Source: Scatonaster sp045598705
GTDB lineage: Bacteria; Bacillota; Clostridia; Saccharofermentanales; Saccharofermentanaceae
DNA: 64,000 bases
Assembly (NCBI GenBank): GCA_045598705.1
Contig: JAZLMM010000017.1
Location: forward strand, 52,772-116,771
Direction: 5' to 3'
In this document: one piece after another, positions 16,050 to 25,417 of the stretch
Numbering within the stretch: position 1 is the stretch's first letter
Layout: every line of letters starts with the position of its first letter
Position numbers and translations under genes: made by a program
Notes under the pieces: model-generated
What the model was told of the DNA's origin: nothing
What the model saw: only the letters and a program-made list of their open reading frames with translations
Databases searched by the model: none

Positions 16050-17459
16050 ATGGCAAAGACAGATTTTAATCAGAAGCAGTTTCAGAAAATGACCACTTAC
16101 CCGGTACGTCCATTGATTATGCAACTGGCCGCACCTACTGTCGTCAGTATGTTAGTGACCGGTATTTATAACACCGCAGACACCTACTTTGTATCTCAGC
16201 TCGGCACCAGTCAATCCGCTGCCGTAAGTGTCGTATTCTCACTGATGGCATTGATTCAAGCCGTTGGCTTCACACTTGGTATGGGCTCTGGAAGCATCAT
16301 CTCCCGATCACTGGGTGCCCAGGATCGTGACACTGCCAGCAAGACTTTCACCACTGGATTTATTTCCGCATTGGTAGTCGGTTGTATCATGACCGCTCTA
16401 GGTCTCATCTTTATTGAGCCCATTATGAACATTCTGGGTTCTACGGATACCGCGCTGCCTTATGCGAAAGAATATGCTCGCTATATTCTCTTTGGTGCAC
16501 CAATCATGATGGGCACCTATGTATTGAACAATCTCTGGCGTTGGGAAGGCAAAGCCTTCTTCTCCATGATCGGTATCGGTCTTGGCGGCGTACTCAACAT
16601 CTTCCTCGACCCATTCTTCATTAACTTCCTGGATATGGGCGTGGCCGGTGCAGCCATTGCTACCCTGATCAGTCAGGTCATCTCCTTTATTCTCCTTCTC
16701 GTCCCTGTCCTTTTAAAGAAGAACATCTCTGAGCTGAAGCTTTCACACTTTTCGAGAAGTCCCGCTCTCCACGCTAACATCTGGATTACCGGTCTTCCTT
16801 CCCTTCTTCGCCAAGGTCTGGCCAGCATCTCTACGATTTTTCTCAATCAGCAAGGTCGTGCGGTATCCGGCGATGCAGCCCTCTCGGCCATGGGTATCTA
16901 TTCGAAGGTCACGATGTTAATCTTCTGTATCCTCCTAGGCATCGGTCAGGGGTTCCAGCCGGTCATCGGTTTCAATTCCGGTGCGAAGAAGTATGACCGT
17001 ATGAAGACAGCCTTCATTTTCACCTGGGTGTTTGGTTCCGCCATCATGTTGGTATTTGCCGTACCATTATTCTTCTTTGCAGAAGATCTAATGCCGTTCT
17101 TCATTGAAGACCAAGAAGTAATCGCCATCGGTGCCCGTGCCCTACAATTAGAAGCATTTATTCTTCCAATGCTGACAGTAAATGTTATGTGTAACATGAC
17201 CTTCCAGTCCATTGGTGAACGATTCAAGGCATCTTTCCTCTCCTGTCTTCGTCAAGGACTCTTCTTCATTCCGCTTGTCTTTATTCTCCCGAATCTCTTC
17301 GGCATTCACGGTCTCGAGGCACTCTATCCAATTTGCGACTTCCTCTCCTGTCTGGTAAGTGTCCCCTTCGCCATCCAGTTCCTTGTGAAGATTAATCGCA
17401 TGCTCCGCAATAAAAATCAGGAAGCCTCAGAAGAATCGCCCAAACCTGAACAGGTTTGA
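16050..17459 (+). CDS. MATE family multidrug/sodium exporter
   Basis: 469 aa with about 12 membrane helices. The first repeat has PLIMQLAAPTVVSMLVTGIYNTADTYFV and GSGSIISRSLGAQD, typical MATE (DinF/NorM) signatures. The second repeat has LPSLLRQGLASISTIFLNQQG and QGFQPVIGFNSGA. It should export cationic drugs or metabolites using an ion gradient; substrate unknown. The chosen ATG (16050) follows AGGTG; an upstream ATG at 15933 would add 39 polar residues unlike the family. It is divergent from the kinase gene and stands alone. Confidence 0.93.
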   Translation: MAKTDFNQKQFQKMTTYPVRPLIMQLAAPTVVSMLVTGIYNTADTYFVSQLGTSQSAAVSVVFSLMALIQAVGFTLGMGSGSIISRSLGAQDRDTASKTFTTGFISALVVGCIMTALGLIFIEPIMNILGSTDTALPYAKEYARYILFGAPIMMGTYVLNNLWRWEGKAFFSMIGIGLGGVLNIFLDPFFINFLDMGVAGAAIATLISQVISFILLLVPVLLKKNISELKLSHFSRSPALHANIWITGLPSLLRQGLASISTIFLNQQGRAVSGDAALSAMGIYSKVTMLIFCILLGIGQGFQPVIGFNSGAKKYDRMKTAFIFTWVFGSAIMLVFAVPLFFFAEDLMPFFIEDQEVIAIGARALQLEAFILPMLTVNVMCNMTFQSIGERFKASFLSCLRQGLFFIPLVFILPNLFGIHGLEALYPICDFLSCLVSVPFAIQFLVKINRMLRNKNQEASEESPKPEQV

Positions 17460-17484
17460 TTCTTCATGCGGTGACACGCCCACC

Positions 17485-18276
17485 TCATGCACTATTTCCC
17501 GTAACGTCGCACCAGAGTCGTCCTTTCATTTCATTCATGGCATATTTCGTGTTCATCGGAAGTTCGATCCGAATCCGATCGTACCATGATTTCCAGAGGT
17601 ACTCATATACATTGTTCTCATCGTAAAGAACGGGCAGATTTGTACACTTCATGCGGGTGACCATCGTCCCCTCCTGTCGATGAATGGCAGCCATCTGATG
17701 TGTCTTATCATAAAGGAGAAAATTGTTCCGTGTGAATCTGCGTTCGAAGAAATCTGCCAATGTAGGCATGATCCGATTCTTCGGTGCAATGCAGGAGATC
17801 ATCACATCGGTATAAGAACGAAATCGCATTGAGCCACTTACATTTCTCACTTCTGCGCGATAGATCTGCATTGCATTTAGTACAACTTGAATCAGTCGCC
17901 GTTCGTTAGCACTTGGCTTCATCTTGGAGGTTCGTGTCTCAGATTGCCATTCCTCCTGCGTAATCACCATCCTGCCCAATCGATAACCCAAGCAAATATA
18001 GTGGAAAAGGATCATGTCTTTGTTGGGCATGTTCGTCAGGAATACTTCTTTCACCACATCCTGCGCTTCCATACCAATCTTCCTGCTCAATGAGACATAT
18101 ACTCTCTGTGCTTGGTCCCAATCTGTCGTGATCCATGTGGCGGTCTCACCGAGAAGCGGCACACCATCTTCCACGTAGATATGACGTGGTACTTCTCTTC
18201 GAGCAAAACTCGCATACACACAACACAGAAAGCCTTCAAACGTACCATCGTATATATATTCCAGTTCATCCGACAT
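17485..18276 (-). CDS. DUF4130 DNA-metabolism protein (TIGR03915-like)
   Basis: 263 aa. It starts YIYDGTFEGFLCCVYASFARREVP, the signature of the DUF4130/TIGR03915 family. Other family features are RVYVSLSRKIG, LFHYICLGYRLGR, PSANERRLIQVV, EVRNVSGSMRFR and the C-terminal WYDRIRIELPMNTK segment. In other Firmicutes this gene is usually paired with a radical-SAM helix-hairpin-helix DNA protein, and in some species fused to a uracil-DNA glycosylase; neither partner is next to it here. Its promoter overlaps a LexA-like box, which fits a DNA-damage role. ATG 18276 follows AAGGAGG. Confidence 0.85.
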   Translation of the reverse strand: MSDELEYIYDGTFEGFLCCVYASFARREVPRHIYVEDGVPLLGETATWITTDWDQAQRVYVSLSRKIGMEAQDVVKEVFLTNMPNKDMILFHYICLGYRLGRMVITQEEWQSETRTSKMKPSANERRLIQVVLNAMQIYRAEVRNVSGSMRFRSYTDVMISCIAPKNRIMPTLADFFERRFTRNNFLLYDKTHQMAAIHRQEGTMVTRMKCTNLPVLYDENNVYEYLWKSWYDRIRIELPMNTKYAMNEMKGRLWCDVTGNSA

Positions 18277-18296
18277 AAGTAACGCCTCCTTGCCTT

Positions 18297-18361
18297 AACG
18301 AATTTATGTTCGTTTTCATTGGTATGGCGTCATTATAATGCCGAACGTTCGTTCTTGTCAA
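18297..18361 (-). promoter_or_regulatory. Sigma-A promoter with LexA-like (SOS) boxes
   Basis: On the minus strand: TTGACA (18356-18361), 18 bases, TATAAT (18332-18337). Between them lies GAACGAACGTTC (18343-18354), an exact GAAC-N4-GTTC match to the Gram-positive LexA box. Downstream, 18297-18314 holds a second dyad, AACGAA-N6-TTCGTT. It drives the DUF4130 gene. Confidence 0.75.
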
Positions 18362-18373
18362 TAACCCTTTTTC

Positions 18374-18420
18374 AAAAAAAGGATCATCTCCTCGTGAACC
18401 CGTCACTTCAGAGATGACCC
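18374..18420 (-). terminator. Terminator after the PNPOx-family gene
   Basis: Minus-strand arms GGTCATCTC and GAGATGATCC pair (one bulged base) around an inner GTGA/TCAC stem, followed by seven T. Confidence 0.8.
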
Positions 18421-18480
18421 CTAGCTTTGACTATATATGGAGCACACAACAACTAATCAACTTTTGTGCCCATGAATCAT

Positions 18481-18909
18481 TTACTTGCCCTCGCAGAGCA
18501 TCACTTTCTCCTTCGGCGCGAAATTCGTCTCCATGGTCCAGGTGACGGCTTCACAGTTTCTCATGACAAGAACCTGCAGCAAGTGATCAATGCCGTTGGC
18601 TTTCCATGCTTGGAGGAATTTACGTGTCGGATGATTGAATATCTCTTCTCTCAATTTCGGATCATCGACTACCTCAAGCTTGCCGGTCACACGAATCTGT
18701 GTACCGTTCCCGTTGAAGCACAGTTCTGCCTTCGGATTCTCCATGATCTGCTTGAACACATCTTTCGTGGAAGCAGTATGGAAGATAATGCCCCGATCAT
18801 CCGCACGGAAAAGCATCATTCCCCTGACACGCGGCTGGTCACCTTCGACTGTAGCAAGATAGAATCCTAAGTTTGCATTCATCAGTTCATACATTTCATC
18901 TTTTGTCAT
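18481..18909 (-). CDS. Pyridoxamine 5'-phosphate oxidase-family flavin protein
   Basis: 142 aa, a split-barrel FMN-binding protein. Seen: NLGFYLATVEGDQPRVRGMMLFRADDRGIIFHTASTKDVFKQIMENPKAELCF, then IRVTGKLEVVDD and a variable C-terminus ending WTMETNFAPKEKVML. Related small Clostridia proteins are general FMN- or F420-type reductases of unknown substrate; it is too short and lacks the arginines of true PdxH. The second of two close ATGs (18909) was chosen, 7 bases after GGGAGG; the first is only one base from it. It stands alone and is followed by its own terminator. Confidence 0.85.
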   Translation of the reverse strand: MTKDEMYELMNANLGFYLATVEGDQPRVRGMMLFRADDRGIIFHTASTKDVFKQIMENPKAELCFNGNGTQIRVTGKLEVVDDPKLREEIFNHPTRKFLQAWKANGIDHLLQVLVMRNCEAVTWTMETNFAPKEKVMLCEGK

Positions 18910-19006
18910 ATACATACCTCCCGTTGTCTTGGTCAACTTATAGATGGAAATTGTACGCTATGGCCCCGTTGATGAATATCAGAAAACAACCAAGTTTTTT
19001 CAAAAT

Positions 19007-19834
19007 CTAACCAGAAAAAGCCTCCGGCTCCGTATATCTTTTGCGGTACTCCTGTGGCGTCGTACCAACACGGGTCAGAAAACAGGAGGAGAAATGTGAA
19101 GCACTTCCGAATCCGCTTCGCATCGCCACTTCCGTAACCGACAAATCTTTTCTCTTCAGAAGGAGTTTCGCCGCCTTAATCCTGACCTCAATCAGATAAT
19201 CAATCGGCGTAATGCCGAGTTCTTTCTTGAAATTACGATTGAAGGACGTCACCGACATATGACCCACTTCGGCCAGTGTCACAAGTGTAATATGCTCTGC
19301 GTAGTGTTGTTCGATGTAGTGCTGGGCGCGCGCAATGGAATAATCAGAAGATACCGCACGCATATCCAGTGTCTCGCCCATCAGAGAGCGGATCGTCCAA
19401 TGCGTAATAATCTCCGCCTGTGCCGCCAACGTAATGTCCGAATTCATCATCTGTTTACTGACTTCGAACACGAATGTATTCAGTGCCTTAAGAATATCGG
19501 AACAGAAATCAAATGCCTGTTCCTTGAACACAGGAATCGAAGGTGCATACATCAGATATCGCTTTTCGAAGAATTCCCGTCCGATCAGCACAATATAGCA
19601 ATGCTGGCATCCCCGACGTGGATGCACCACATCCGGCGATGTAATGTGCGCCTGGTAGGAATGGGCATCCGTTTGGGAATCATTGAAGTCGATCATCACC
19701 TCATAACACGGGTAACTGTACGTCTTCGACAACTCACAACGATCCGAACGGACAGGAATGAATACGCCCAGTTCTCCCTGCGCGTATCCATCGTAATCTT
19801 TCGAGTTTTGCCAATAATCTGCGACCAGAATCAT
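19007..19834 (-). CDS. AraC-family transcription regulator
   Basis: 275 aa. The N-terminal part (about 1-165) is a cupin-like sensing domain with HPRRGCQHCYIVLIG, and the C-terminal about 100 residues form two helix-turn-helix motifs: ITLVTLAEVGHMSVTSFNRNFKKELGITPIDYLIEVRIKAAKLLL and LSVTEVAMRSGFGSASHFSSCFLTRVGTTPQEYRKRY. The ligand is unknown. It lies 24 bases after the aldo/keto reductase gene and may regulate it. The RBS GAGGTGA is close to the ATG. Confidence 0.92.
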   Translation of the reverse strand: MILVADYWQNSKDYDGYAQGELGVFIPVRSDRCELSKTYSYPCYEVMIDFNDSQTDAHSYQAHITSPDVVHPRRGCQHCYIVLIGREFFEKRYLMYAPSIPVFKEQAFDFCSDILKALNTFVFEVSKQMMNSDITLAAQAEIITHWTIRSLMGETLDMRAVSSDYSIARAQHYIEQHYAEHITLVTLAEVGHMSVTSFNRNFKKELGITPIDYLIEVRIKAAKLLLKRKDLSVTEVAMRSGFGSASHFSSCFLTRVGTTPQEYRKRYTEPEAFSG

Positions 19835-19858
19835 TCACCTCATATTCGGTAGAAGCAC

Positions 19859-21001
19859 TTAGCATCCGAAGAGTTCTGCCGCCTTAGCCATACGGTCGGC
19901 AATTTTCACCTCGAACGGACAGCGGCTCTCACAACTCTGACAGCCGATACATGAGGAGGCCGTAACCCCCAATGCTTCATAATGAGACTGTACACTTTCC
20001 GGTACTTTCTCCTGGCTTCGGGCCAGATCGTAGAACTTACTGACCATCGCAATATCGATGTCCATTGGACATGGCTTACAGTGTCCGCAGTATGTGCACA
20101 TACCTTTGTAAGAATGTGCCGGTGAACTTGCAAGGAGCGATGCATAGTCTTTCTCTTCATCCGAAGCCGTCTCATAGGCCACCGCCTGGTCGACCTGTTC
20201 TTTGGTATCATATCCACACAAGGTCGCGGCTACAGCCGGACGTGTCAGCACATAATGGATGCACTGTGTCGGTGTAAAAACCACTCCAAACGGAGACTTC
20301 TGTGCATCGAAGAGGTTCCCGCCAAAGTATGGCTTCATGGCCGTCAGACCAATCTCCTTCTCTTCACAGATACGATAGAACTCTGCACGCTCTGGGTCGA
20401 TACCGGACAAATTCTCATCATAGGTACCGAACATGGAATCTAGGTCCTCCGTCGCCGGTCGCATATCGAACGCTGGATTGATTGAGAACATGATCATCTC
20501 GATGAATCCAGATTCTGCCGCCAGCTTGCCGATTCGCGGATTGTGGGTGGAAAGACCAATATGCTTGATCTTCTCACTTTCTTTGAGTTCCATCACATAC
20601 TTGATGAAATCCGATTCCATACAATTCTGCCAGTCTTGCTCGTCGTCCACGTAGTGGATCATACCGAGATCTACGTAGTCTGAACGAAGGCGGGTCAGCA
20701 GGTCTTCGAAGGCCGGCTTCACATAATTCATGTCACGTGTGCGTACATACTGTCCGTTCTGATAAGTCGAACCGATATGTCCCTGCACGATCCAGTTGCT
20801 TCGATTCCCTTCGATGGCTTTGCCGATAATATCGCGGGACTTCGGATCAGCCATCCAGCAGTCAATAATATTGATTCCCTTCTCACCCGCATAGCGGATC
20901 AGTTCGATTGAATCCTTCTCGTCGTGACGTTCCAGCCACTCTCCGCCGAAGCCAATCTCACTTACCTTCAGTCCTGTTCTACCCAGATCTCTGTACTTCA
21001 T
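19859..21001 (-). CDS. Aldo/keto reductase with C-terminal 4Fe-4S ferredoxin domain
   Basis: 380 aa. Residues 1 to about 275 form an aldo/keto reductase barrel (MKYRDLGRTGLKVSEIGFGG, YVDLGMIHYVDDEQDW, IKHIGLSTHNP). The C-terminus has two cluster motifs, CTYCGHCKPCPMDID and CIGCQSCESRCPF. The usual catalytic Tyr is not at its place: the segment reads NIIDCWMADPKS instead of DTA..YG.SE, as in other ferredoxin-fused members. Electrons may come from ferredoxin rather than NADPH; the substrate is unknown. It begins 2 bases after the clpC stop with AGGAG, so it is likely in the same transcript. Confidence 0.9.
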   Translation of the reverse strand: MKYRDLGRTGLKVSEIGFGGEWLERHDEKDSIELIRYAGEKGINIIDCWMADPKSRDIIGKAIEGNRSNWIVQGHIGSTYQNGQYVRTRDMNYVKPAFEDLLTRLRSDYVDLGMIHYVDDEQDWQNCMESDFIKYVMELKESEKIKHIGLSTHNPRIGKLAAESGFIEMIMFSINPAFDMRPATEDLDSMFGTYDENLSGIDPERAEFYRICEEKEIGLTAMKPYFGGNLFDAQKSPFGVVFTPTQCIHYVLTRPAVAATLCGYDTKEQVDQAVAYETASDEEKDYASLLASSPAHSYKGMCTYCGHCKPCPMDIDIAMVSKFYDLARSQEKVPESVQSHYEALGVTASSCIGCQSCESRCPFEVKIADRMAKAAELFGC

Positions 21002-21003
21002 AC

Positions 21004-23673
21004 TTACTCATTCTCCTGCAATGCTGCAATCTTGGTTTCTTTCTTCTTAATGACGATCTCCTCATCCTGTGCATCGACCAGCGCAGTCGATCCGGCTTCT
21101 ACCGTTCGATCCAGCAATGCCTCGGAGAACTTATCCTCGACCATAGACTGGATAACACGCTTCAGCGGTCTTGCACCATATTGTGGGTCGTAACCCTTCT
21201 TCGCCAGCAGTTCACGTGCCGCATCCGTGAGTTCAATCTCGATACCCAGTTCTTTGACACGTTTGGACAAGCTCTCCGTCAGCAGATCGACGATCTTGAG
21301 GATGGACTGCTTACCCAGCATCTTGAAGAAGATAATCTCGTCCACACGGTTAATGAACTCAGGATTGAAGGCCTTCTTCAATTCATCCATCACCATGTCC
21401 TTGGCTTCGCTATAGGACTTACCTCCATAGAGCTTACCTACATCCGCCTCATCTACGAATGGATCGTCCTTCTTCTCTGTCGGAATGGAGAAGCCGATAT
21501 GACGTCCGGCAGAAGTTGTCAGCATACGCGCACCAATATTGGATGTCATAATGATAATCGTATTCTTGAAGTCTACGATTCGACCTTGACCATCGGTCAG
21601 ACGGCCATCATCTAGAATCTGCAACATGGAGTTGAAGATTTCCGGATGCGCTTTCTCAATCTCGTCAAAGAGCACTACCGAATACGGGCGACGGCGTACT
21701 TTCTCCGTCAATTGTCCACCTTCATCGTATCCAACATAACCCGGCGGCGAACCAATAAGCTTGCTGACGTCGTGCTTCTCCATATACTCAGACATGTCGA
21801 CTCGGATCAACGCATTCTCGTTTCCAAACATCACTTCTGCAAGAGCTTTGGCCAATTCTGTCTTACCTACACCGGTCGTACCGAGGAAGATGAAAGAACC
21901 GGACGGGCGCTTCGGATCCTTGAGTCCGAGACGGCTTCTACGAATAGCCTTGGCAATCGCAGTCACCGCTTCGTCCTGACCGATGACACGTTTCTTCAAT
22001 TCTTCTTCCAATGTCTTCAGGCGTTCTGCATCGCTTTCTGTGATCTTCTTGACTGGCACACCCGTCCAGTTGGCCACAATATCTGCAATATCGTCTGGCG
22101 TCAGGGCCAATTCCTGCTCTTCTTTCGAGCTGATGACCTGCTGACGGAGTGTACTTAGACGCTCCTCTAGGAGTACCTCTTCGTCACGAAGTTTCTGTGC
22201 CGTCTCGAAGTCCTGATTCGCTACCGCATCCTGCTTCAGACGCATGATCTCATTGATACGCTCGCCGATTTTCTTCGTCTCCTCCGGCTCTGTCGACATC
22301 TTGATGCGCAGACGGGAAGCCGCCTCATCGATGAGGTCGATTGCCTTATCCGGCAGGAATCGGTCTGTAATATATCTGCTACTCAAGATAACGGCTGCAT
22401 CAATCGCCTCATCCGGAATCTTGATATTGTGGTGTTCCTCGAACTTGCTGCGAATACCTTTCAGAATCAGGATTGCATCGGTTGTGCTCGGTTCCTTGAC
22501 CAGTACCTGCTGGAAACGACGCTCCAACGCAGAATCTTTCTCGATATGCTTTCGGTACTCATCCAATGTAGTTGCGCCAATAACATTCAGTTCACCACGA
22601 GCCAGCATCGGCTTCAACATATTGGCTGCATCCATAGAACCTTCAGAATTACCAGCTCCCATGATGGTATGCAGTTCATCGATGAACAGAATGACGTCAC
22701 CCGCCTCAGTCGCTTCCTCCAAGCCTTTCTTGAAACGCTCTTCGAAGTCACCGCGATAGCGCGTACCTGCCAGCATGGATGCAAGATCTAAAGAGAGGAT
22801 TCTCTTACCTGCGAGAAGTTCCGGCACATCGTTATTCACAATCTTCAGTGCAAGACCTTCCGCAATCGCGGTCTTGCCTACACCTGGCTCACCAATGAGG
22901 CACGGATCATTCTTCGTACGACGTACGAGAATCTGCATGACACGGGAAATCTCATCTTCACGGCCAATCACCGGATCAATTCGGCCCTGACGAGCTTCCT
23001 CCGTCAGATCCTTACAGAACTTATCCAAAGTCTTGGTTTTACCGCCCTTCTTGCTCGATTTGCCATCTGATTTCTCGTCCTGCGCACCGTTGCGATTACT
23101 ACGGGCACGCGCACGCAGGAGGCTCTCCAGATCTGTCGGTACACCCTCTTCATTGTCCTCCGCCCCCTCGCGGTCGGACTCATGCTCTTCATTCTCCGCA
23201 TCATCCTCATCGAAAGGCGAACGCTCATGCAGGATTGAGATGATATCTGCTGCCGCTTCTTTTGCCTCGAAATCGTGATATGCCAGGATACGGTATGCCG
23301 TACACTGCCCCTCTCGAAGGATTGCCAGCAGGACATGTTCCGGTTCGACTACGTTCTTGCCCGTCTTCTTCGTCAGGAATTCTGCCAGATATAGCAGTCT
23401 CTTGGTTCGATTCGTGCAATGTGCGAAGATCTCATTCGGATCGGCTTCCCGCTCTGCTGTGGAGCCCATTTCACGACCGGAAATCTTCACGACTTCGTCG
23501 ACAACATCCTGATGGCTGACACCATACTTCTCCATGATTTCATTGACAGGCGTCATCTGTGTATCAGAAAGTGCCAGCAACACATGTTCTGTGCCGATGT
23601 ACTCCATGCACAGAGAATTTGAATACATCTGTGCACGAGAGAGCATTTCCATTGTTCTTCTGGATATATTCAT
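21004..23673 (-). CDS. clpC: ATP-dependent Clp protease ATPase subunit ClpC
   Basis: 889 aa Hsp100 unfoldase. The double Clp N-domain (1-145) is followed by an unusually long, acidic then basic linker (about 150-215: DEDDAENEEHESDREG, later GKSSKKGGKTK). First AAA module: GEPGVGKTAIAEG and VILFIDELHT. The UVR-type middle segment, DFETAQKLRDEEVLLEERL, is the adaptor site. Second AAA module: GTTGVGKTELAKALAEVMFG and VVLFDEIEKAHP. The C-terminal domain begins at GARPLKRVIQ. It unfolds proteins for ClpP and, with McsA/McsB, degrades arginine-phosphorylated proteins. It overlaps mcsB as ATGA. Controlled by CtsR. Confidence 0.97.
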   Translation of the reverse strand: MNISRRTMEMLSRAQMYSNSLCMEYIGTEHVLLALSDTQMTPVNEIMEKYGVSHQDVVDEVVKISGREMGSTAEREADPNEIFAHCTNRTKRLLYLAEFLTKKTGKNVVEPEHVLLAILREGQCTAYRILAYHDFEAKEAAADIISILHERSPFDEDDAENEEHESDREGAEDNEEGVPTDLESLLRARARSNRNGAQDEKSDGKSSKKGGKTKTLDKFCKDLTEEARQGRIDPVIGREDEISRVMQILVRRTKNDPCLIGEPGVGKTAIAEGLALKIVNNDVPELLAGKRILSLDLASMLAGTRYRGDFEERFKKGLEEATEAGDVILFIDELHTIMGAGNSEGSMDAANMLKPMLARGELNVIGATTLDEYRKHIEKDSALERRFQQVLVKEPSTTDAILILKGIRSKFEEHHNIKIPDEAIDAAVILSSRYITDRFLPDKAIDLIDEAASRLRIKMSTEPEETKKIGERINEIMRLKQDAVANQDFETAQKLRDEEVLLEERLSTLRQQVISSKEEQELALTPDDIADIVANWTGVPVKKITESDAERLKTLEEELKKRVIGQDEAVTAIAKAIRRSRLGLKDPKRPSGSFIFLGTTGVGKTELAKALAEVMFGNENALIRVDMSEYMEKHDVSKLIGSPPGYVGYDEGGQLTEKVRRRPYSVVLFDEIEKAHPEIFNSMLQILDDGRLTDGQGRIVDFKNTIIIMTSNIGARMLTTSAGRHIGFSIPTEKKDDPFVDEADVGKLYGGKSYSEAKDMVMDELKKAFNPEFINRVDEIIFFKMLGKQSILKIVDLLTESLSKRVKELGIEIELTDAARELLAKKGYDPQYGARPLKRVIQSMVEDKFSEALLDRTVEAGSTALVDAQDEEIVIKKKETKIAALQENE

Positions 23674-24719
23674 AGATCTGAACCTCCTTGTTTCTCATCT
23701 TTCTTATCTAGTAGTACTTCTCTGACGAACTCTGCTCTTTTGCGATCACAGTCTTTCGGAAGGAGACTCTCCCCACAGCGCTTCATGACGGAAGCACTAC
23801 CGATTGTGTTGAGCAGCATCATCAGCTGTCGTTCATTTATTTCTTTTACAAAGCCACAGGCTACACCCAGTCGAAGATCACTCAGACGATTCATCGCCTC
23901 GCTCTCCGGCAGGAGCCTTGCATAAGTCAGTTCGCCCATCGAACGATAGATCTTATCTTCCAAGCGGATCTGGTTCTTCTCATAATACTCCTTCCGAAGC
24001 TGGCGCTCCAGCTGGATGACCTCATTGATCATTCTTGCAAAATTCGCAATCGTATTCTTCTCAGAAATACCTAATGTAATCGTGTTCGAAATCTGATAAA
24101 TATTTCCTGAAGGCTTGCTCTTCTCACCATATGCGCCGCGAACTGTGTAGCCCGCTTTCTCCAGCGAATTGGTCAGTGCCGAGATTCTGCCGATGGCCGT
24201 AATGACAGGCAAGTGTACCATCACCGAGGCACGAAGTCCGGTACCGGTATTACTCGGATAGGCCGTCAGGAATCCGTACTTCTCCGAGAACGCAATATCT
24301 AGGTTCTGCTCTAGATAGATGGCCATATCCTCGGCCTGCTTATAGATGTTCTCCATCGCAAATCCCGGTGCCATAACCTGAATACGGATGTGGTCTTCTT
24401 CATTGACCATCACACTGAAATTCTCATCTCTAGAAATAAAAGCACTCTGCCCGAACTGTCCTTTGGCCAATTCTTCTGAAATCAGGTGTTTCTCTATGAG
24501 GGCCTTGCGGTCAATCTGCGGAAGTGGTGCAATGTCCATTCTCATCAGAGCATTTCCTGGCATATTCAGCAACACATCTGAGACCTGCTCCAGCACCCGC
24601 GCCCGCGTTTCTTCCGTCATCTTATTGGGAAAAGGTACGCCCTTGATATTTCTTGCCAGTCTGATTCGGCTTGAGAGCACGATATCACTGTCATTTCCTG
24701 CTTCTAAATACCAGCTCAT
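23670..24719 (-). CDS. mcsB: Protein arginine kinase McsB
   Basis: 349 aa, full length. It belongs to the guanidino-kinase fold: SSRIRLARNIKGVPFP, NEEDHIRIQVM, GFLTAYPSNTGTGLRASVMVHLP (the catalytic loop region with the cysteine of creatine kinases replaced by Ser/Asn) and VRGAYGEKSKPSGNIYQISN. McsB phosphorylates arginines in CtsR and misfolded proteins, marking them for ClpCP. It overlaps mcsA by 4 bases (ATGA) and clpC by 4 bases. Confidence 0.96.
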   Translation of the reverse strand: MSWYLEAGNDSDIVLSSRIRLARNIKGVPFPNKMTEETRARVLEQVSDVLLNMPGNALMRMDIAPLPQIDRKALIEKHLISEELAKGQFGQSAFISRDENFSVMVNEEDHIRIQVMAPGFAMENIYKQAEDMAIYLEQNLDIAFSEKYGFLTAYPSNTGTGLRASVMVHLPVITAIGRISALTNSLEKAGYTVRGAYGEKSKPSGNIYQISNTITLGISEKNTIANFARMINEVIQLERQLRKEYYEKNQIRLEDKIYRSMGELTYARLLPESEAMNRLSDLRLGVACGFVKEINERQLMMLLNTIGSASVMKRCGESLLPKDCDRKRAEFVREVLLDKKDEKQGGSDL

Positions 24720-25387
24720 TGTTGCCCCTCCTCTCCCTTGATGGCCTTGATCTCATCACGCAACTTCGCCGCCTCAAGATAATCTTCTTTCTTAATCGCC
24801 TCTTGGAGTGCACGCTCCTTCTCAAGGATCAGTTTCTTCTTCTCTTTCTCTTCTGGCGACAGACCCACCAGCACATCAGCTTCCGTCTCAACCTGTCGGA
24901 TCTCTGGATCACTCTTGTCGTCCACGTCATGCAGTTCAACGCCACCCACATTCCCAGGCGTTCTGCCCAGATGCTTACTACCCATCTGTGTACGTTGGAA
25001 CATCGGATCGATCCACTTGGAGAATACCTGATAGCAATCCGGACATCCTAAGAAACCGCTCTTCGTAAATTGACTTTGCGTAATGCCGCAGGTCGGGCAG
25101 GTCACATTATCCCCCGCCTCACCAGAAAGTCCTTCAAATCCTAATCCGAATGGCGCGGCCAAAGCACTGGCCAATATATCAAGCGGGCTGGTCATATTTC
25201 CGAACCCTTCATCCAATGCACCAGGTAACCCTGCACCGAGCAGTCCATTCTTCAGTGATCCTGGGATGGAGATACCCATCTCTCTCGCACATTCATCGCA
25301 AAGCATAAGCATCTGCGGCGCTTTGCCTGTCACCTGCTTCATGATCTTTACATTTGCTTCTCTATCTTTACAACGTTGACACTTCAT
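24716..25387 (-). CDS. mcsA: McsA, activator of McsB, with zinc fingers and UVR domain
   Basis: 223 aa. Zinc-binding pairs: CQRCKDREA...LCDEC near the N-terminus and CPTCGITQSQFTKSGFLGCPDCY in the middle. A C-terminal UVR motif (ILEKERALQEAIKKEDYLEAAKLRDEIKAIKGE) binds the ClpC middle domain. Between the zinc sites is a longer loop than in Bacillus McsA, rich in Gly and Leu (residues about 45-85). It activates McsB and couples it to ClpC. RBS AGAGGTGG upstream of ATG 25387. Confidence 0.94.
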   Translation of the reverse strand: MKCQRCKDREANVKIMKQVTGKAPQMLMLCDECAREMGISIPGSLKNGLLGAGLPGALDEGFGNMTSPLDILASALAAPFGLGFEGLSGEAGDNVTCPTCGITQSQFTKSGFLGCPDCYQVFSKWIDPMFQRTQMGSKHLGRTPGNVGGVELHDVDDKSDPEIRQVETEADVLVGLSPEEKEKKKLILEKERALQEAIKKEDYLEAAKLRDEIKAIKGEEGQQ

Positions 25388-25417
25388 TTCATGCCACCTC
25401 TTCTCTTCTTCCTATCC

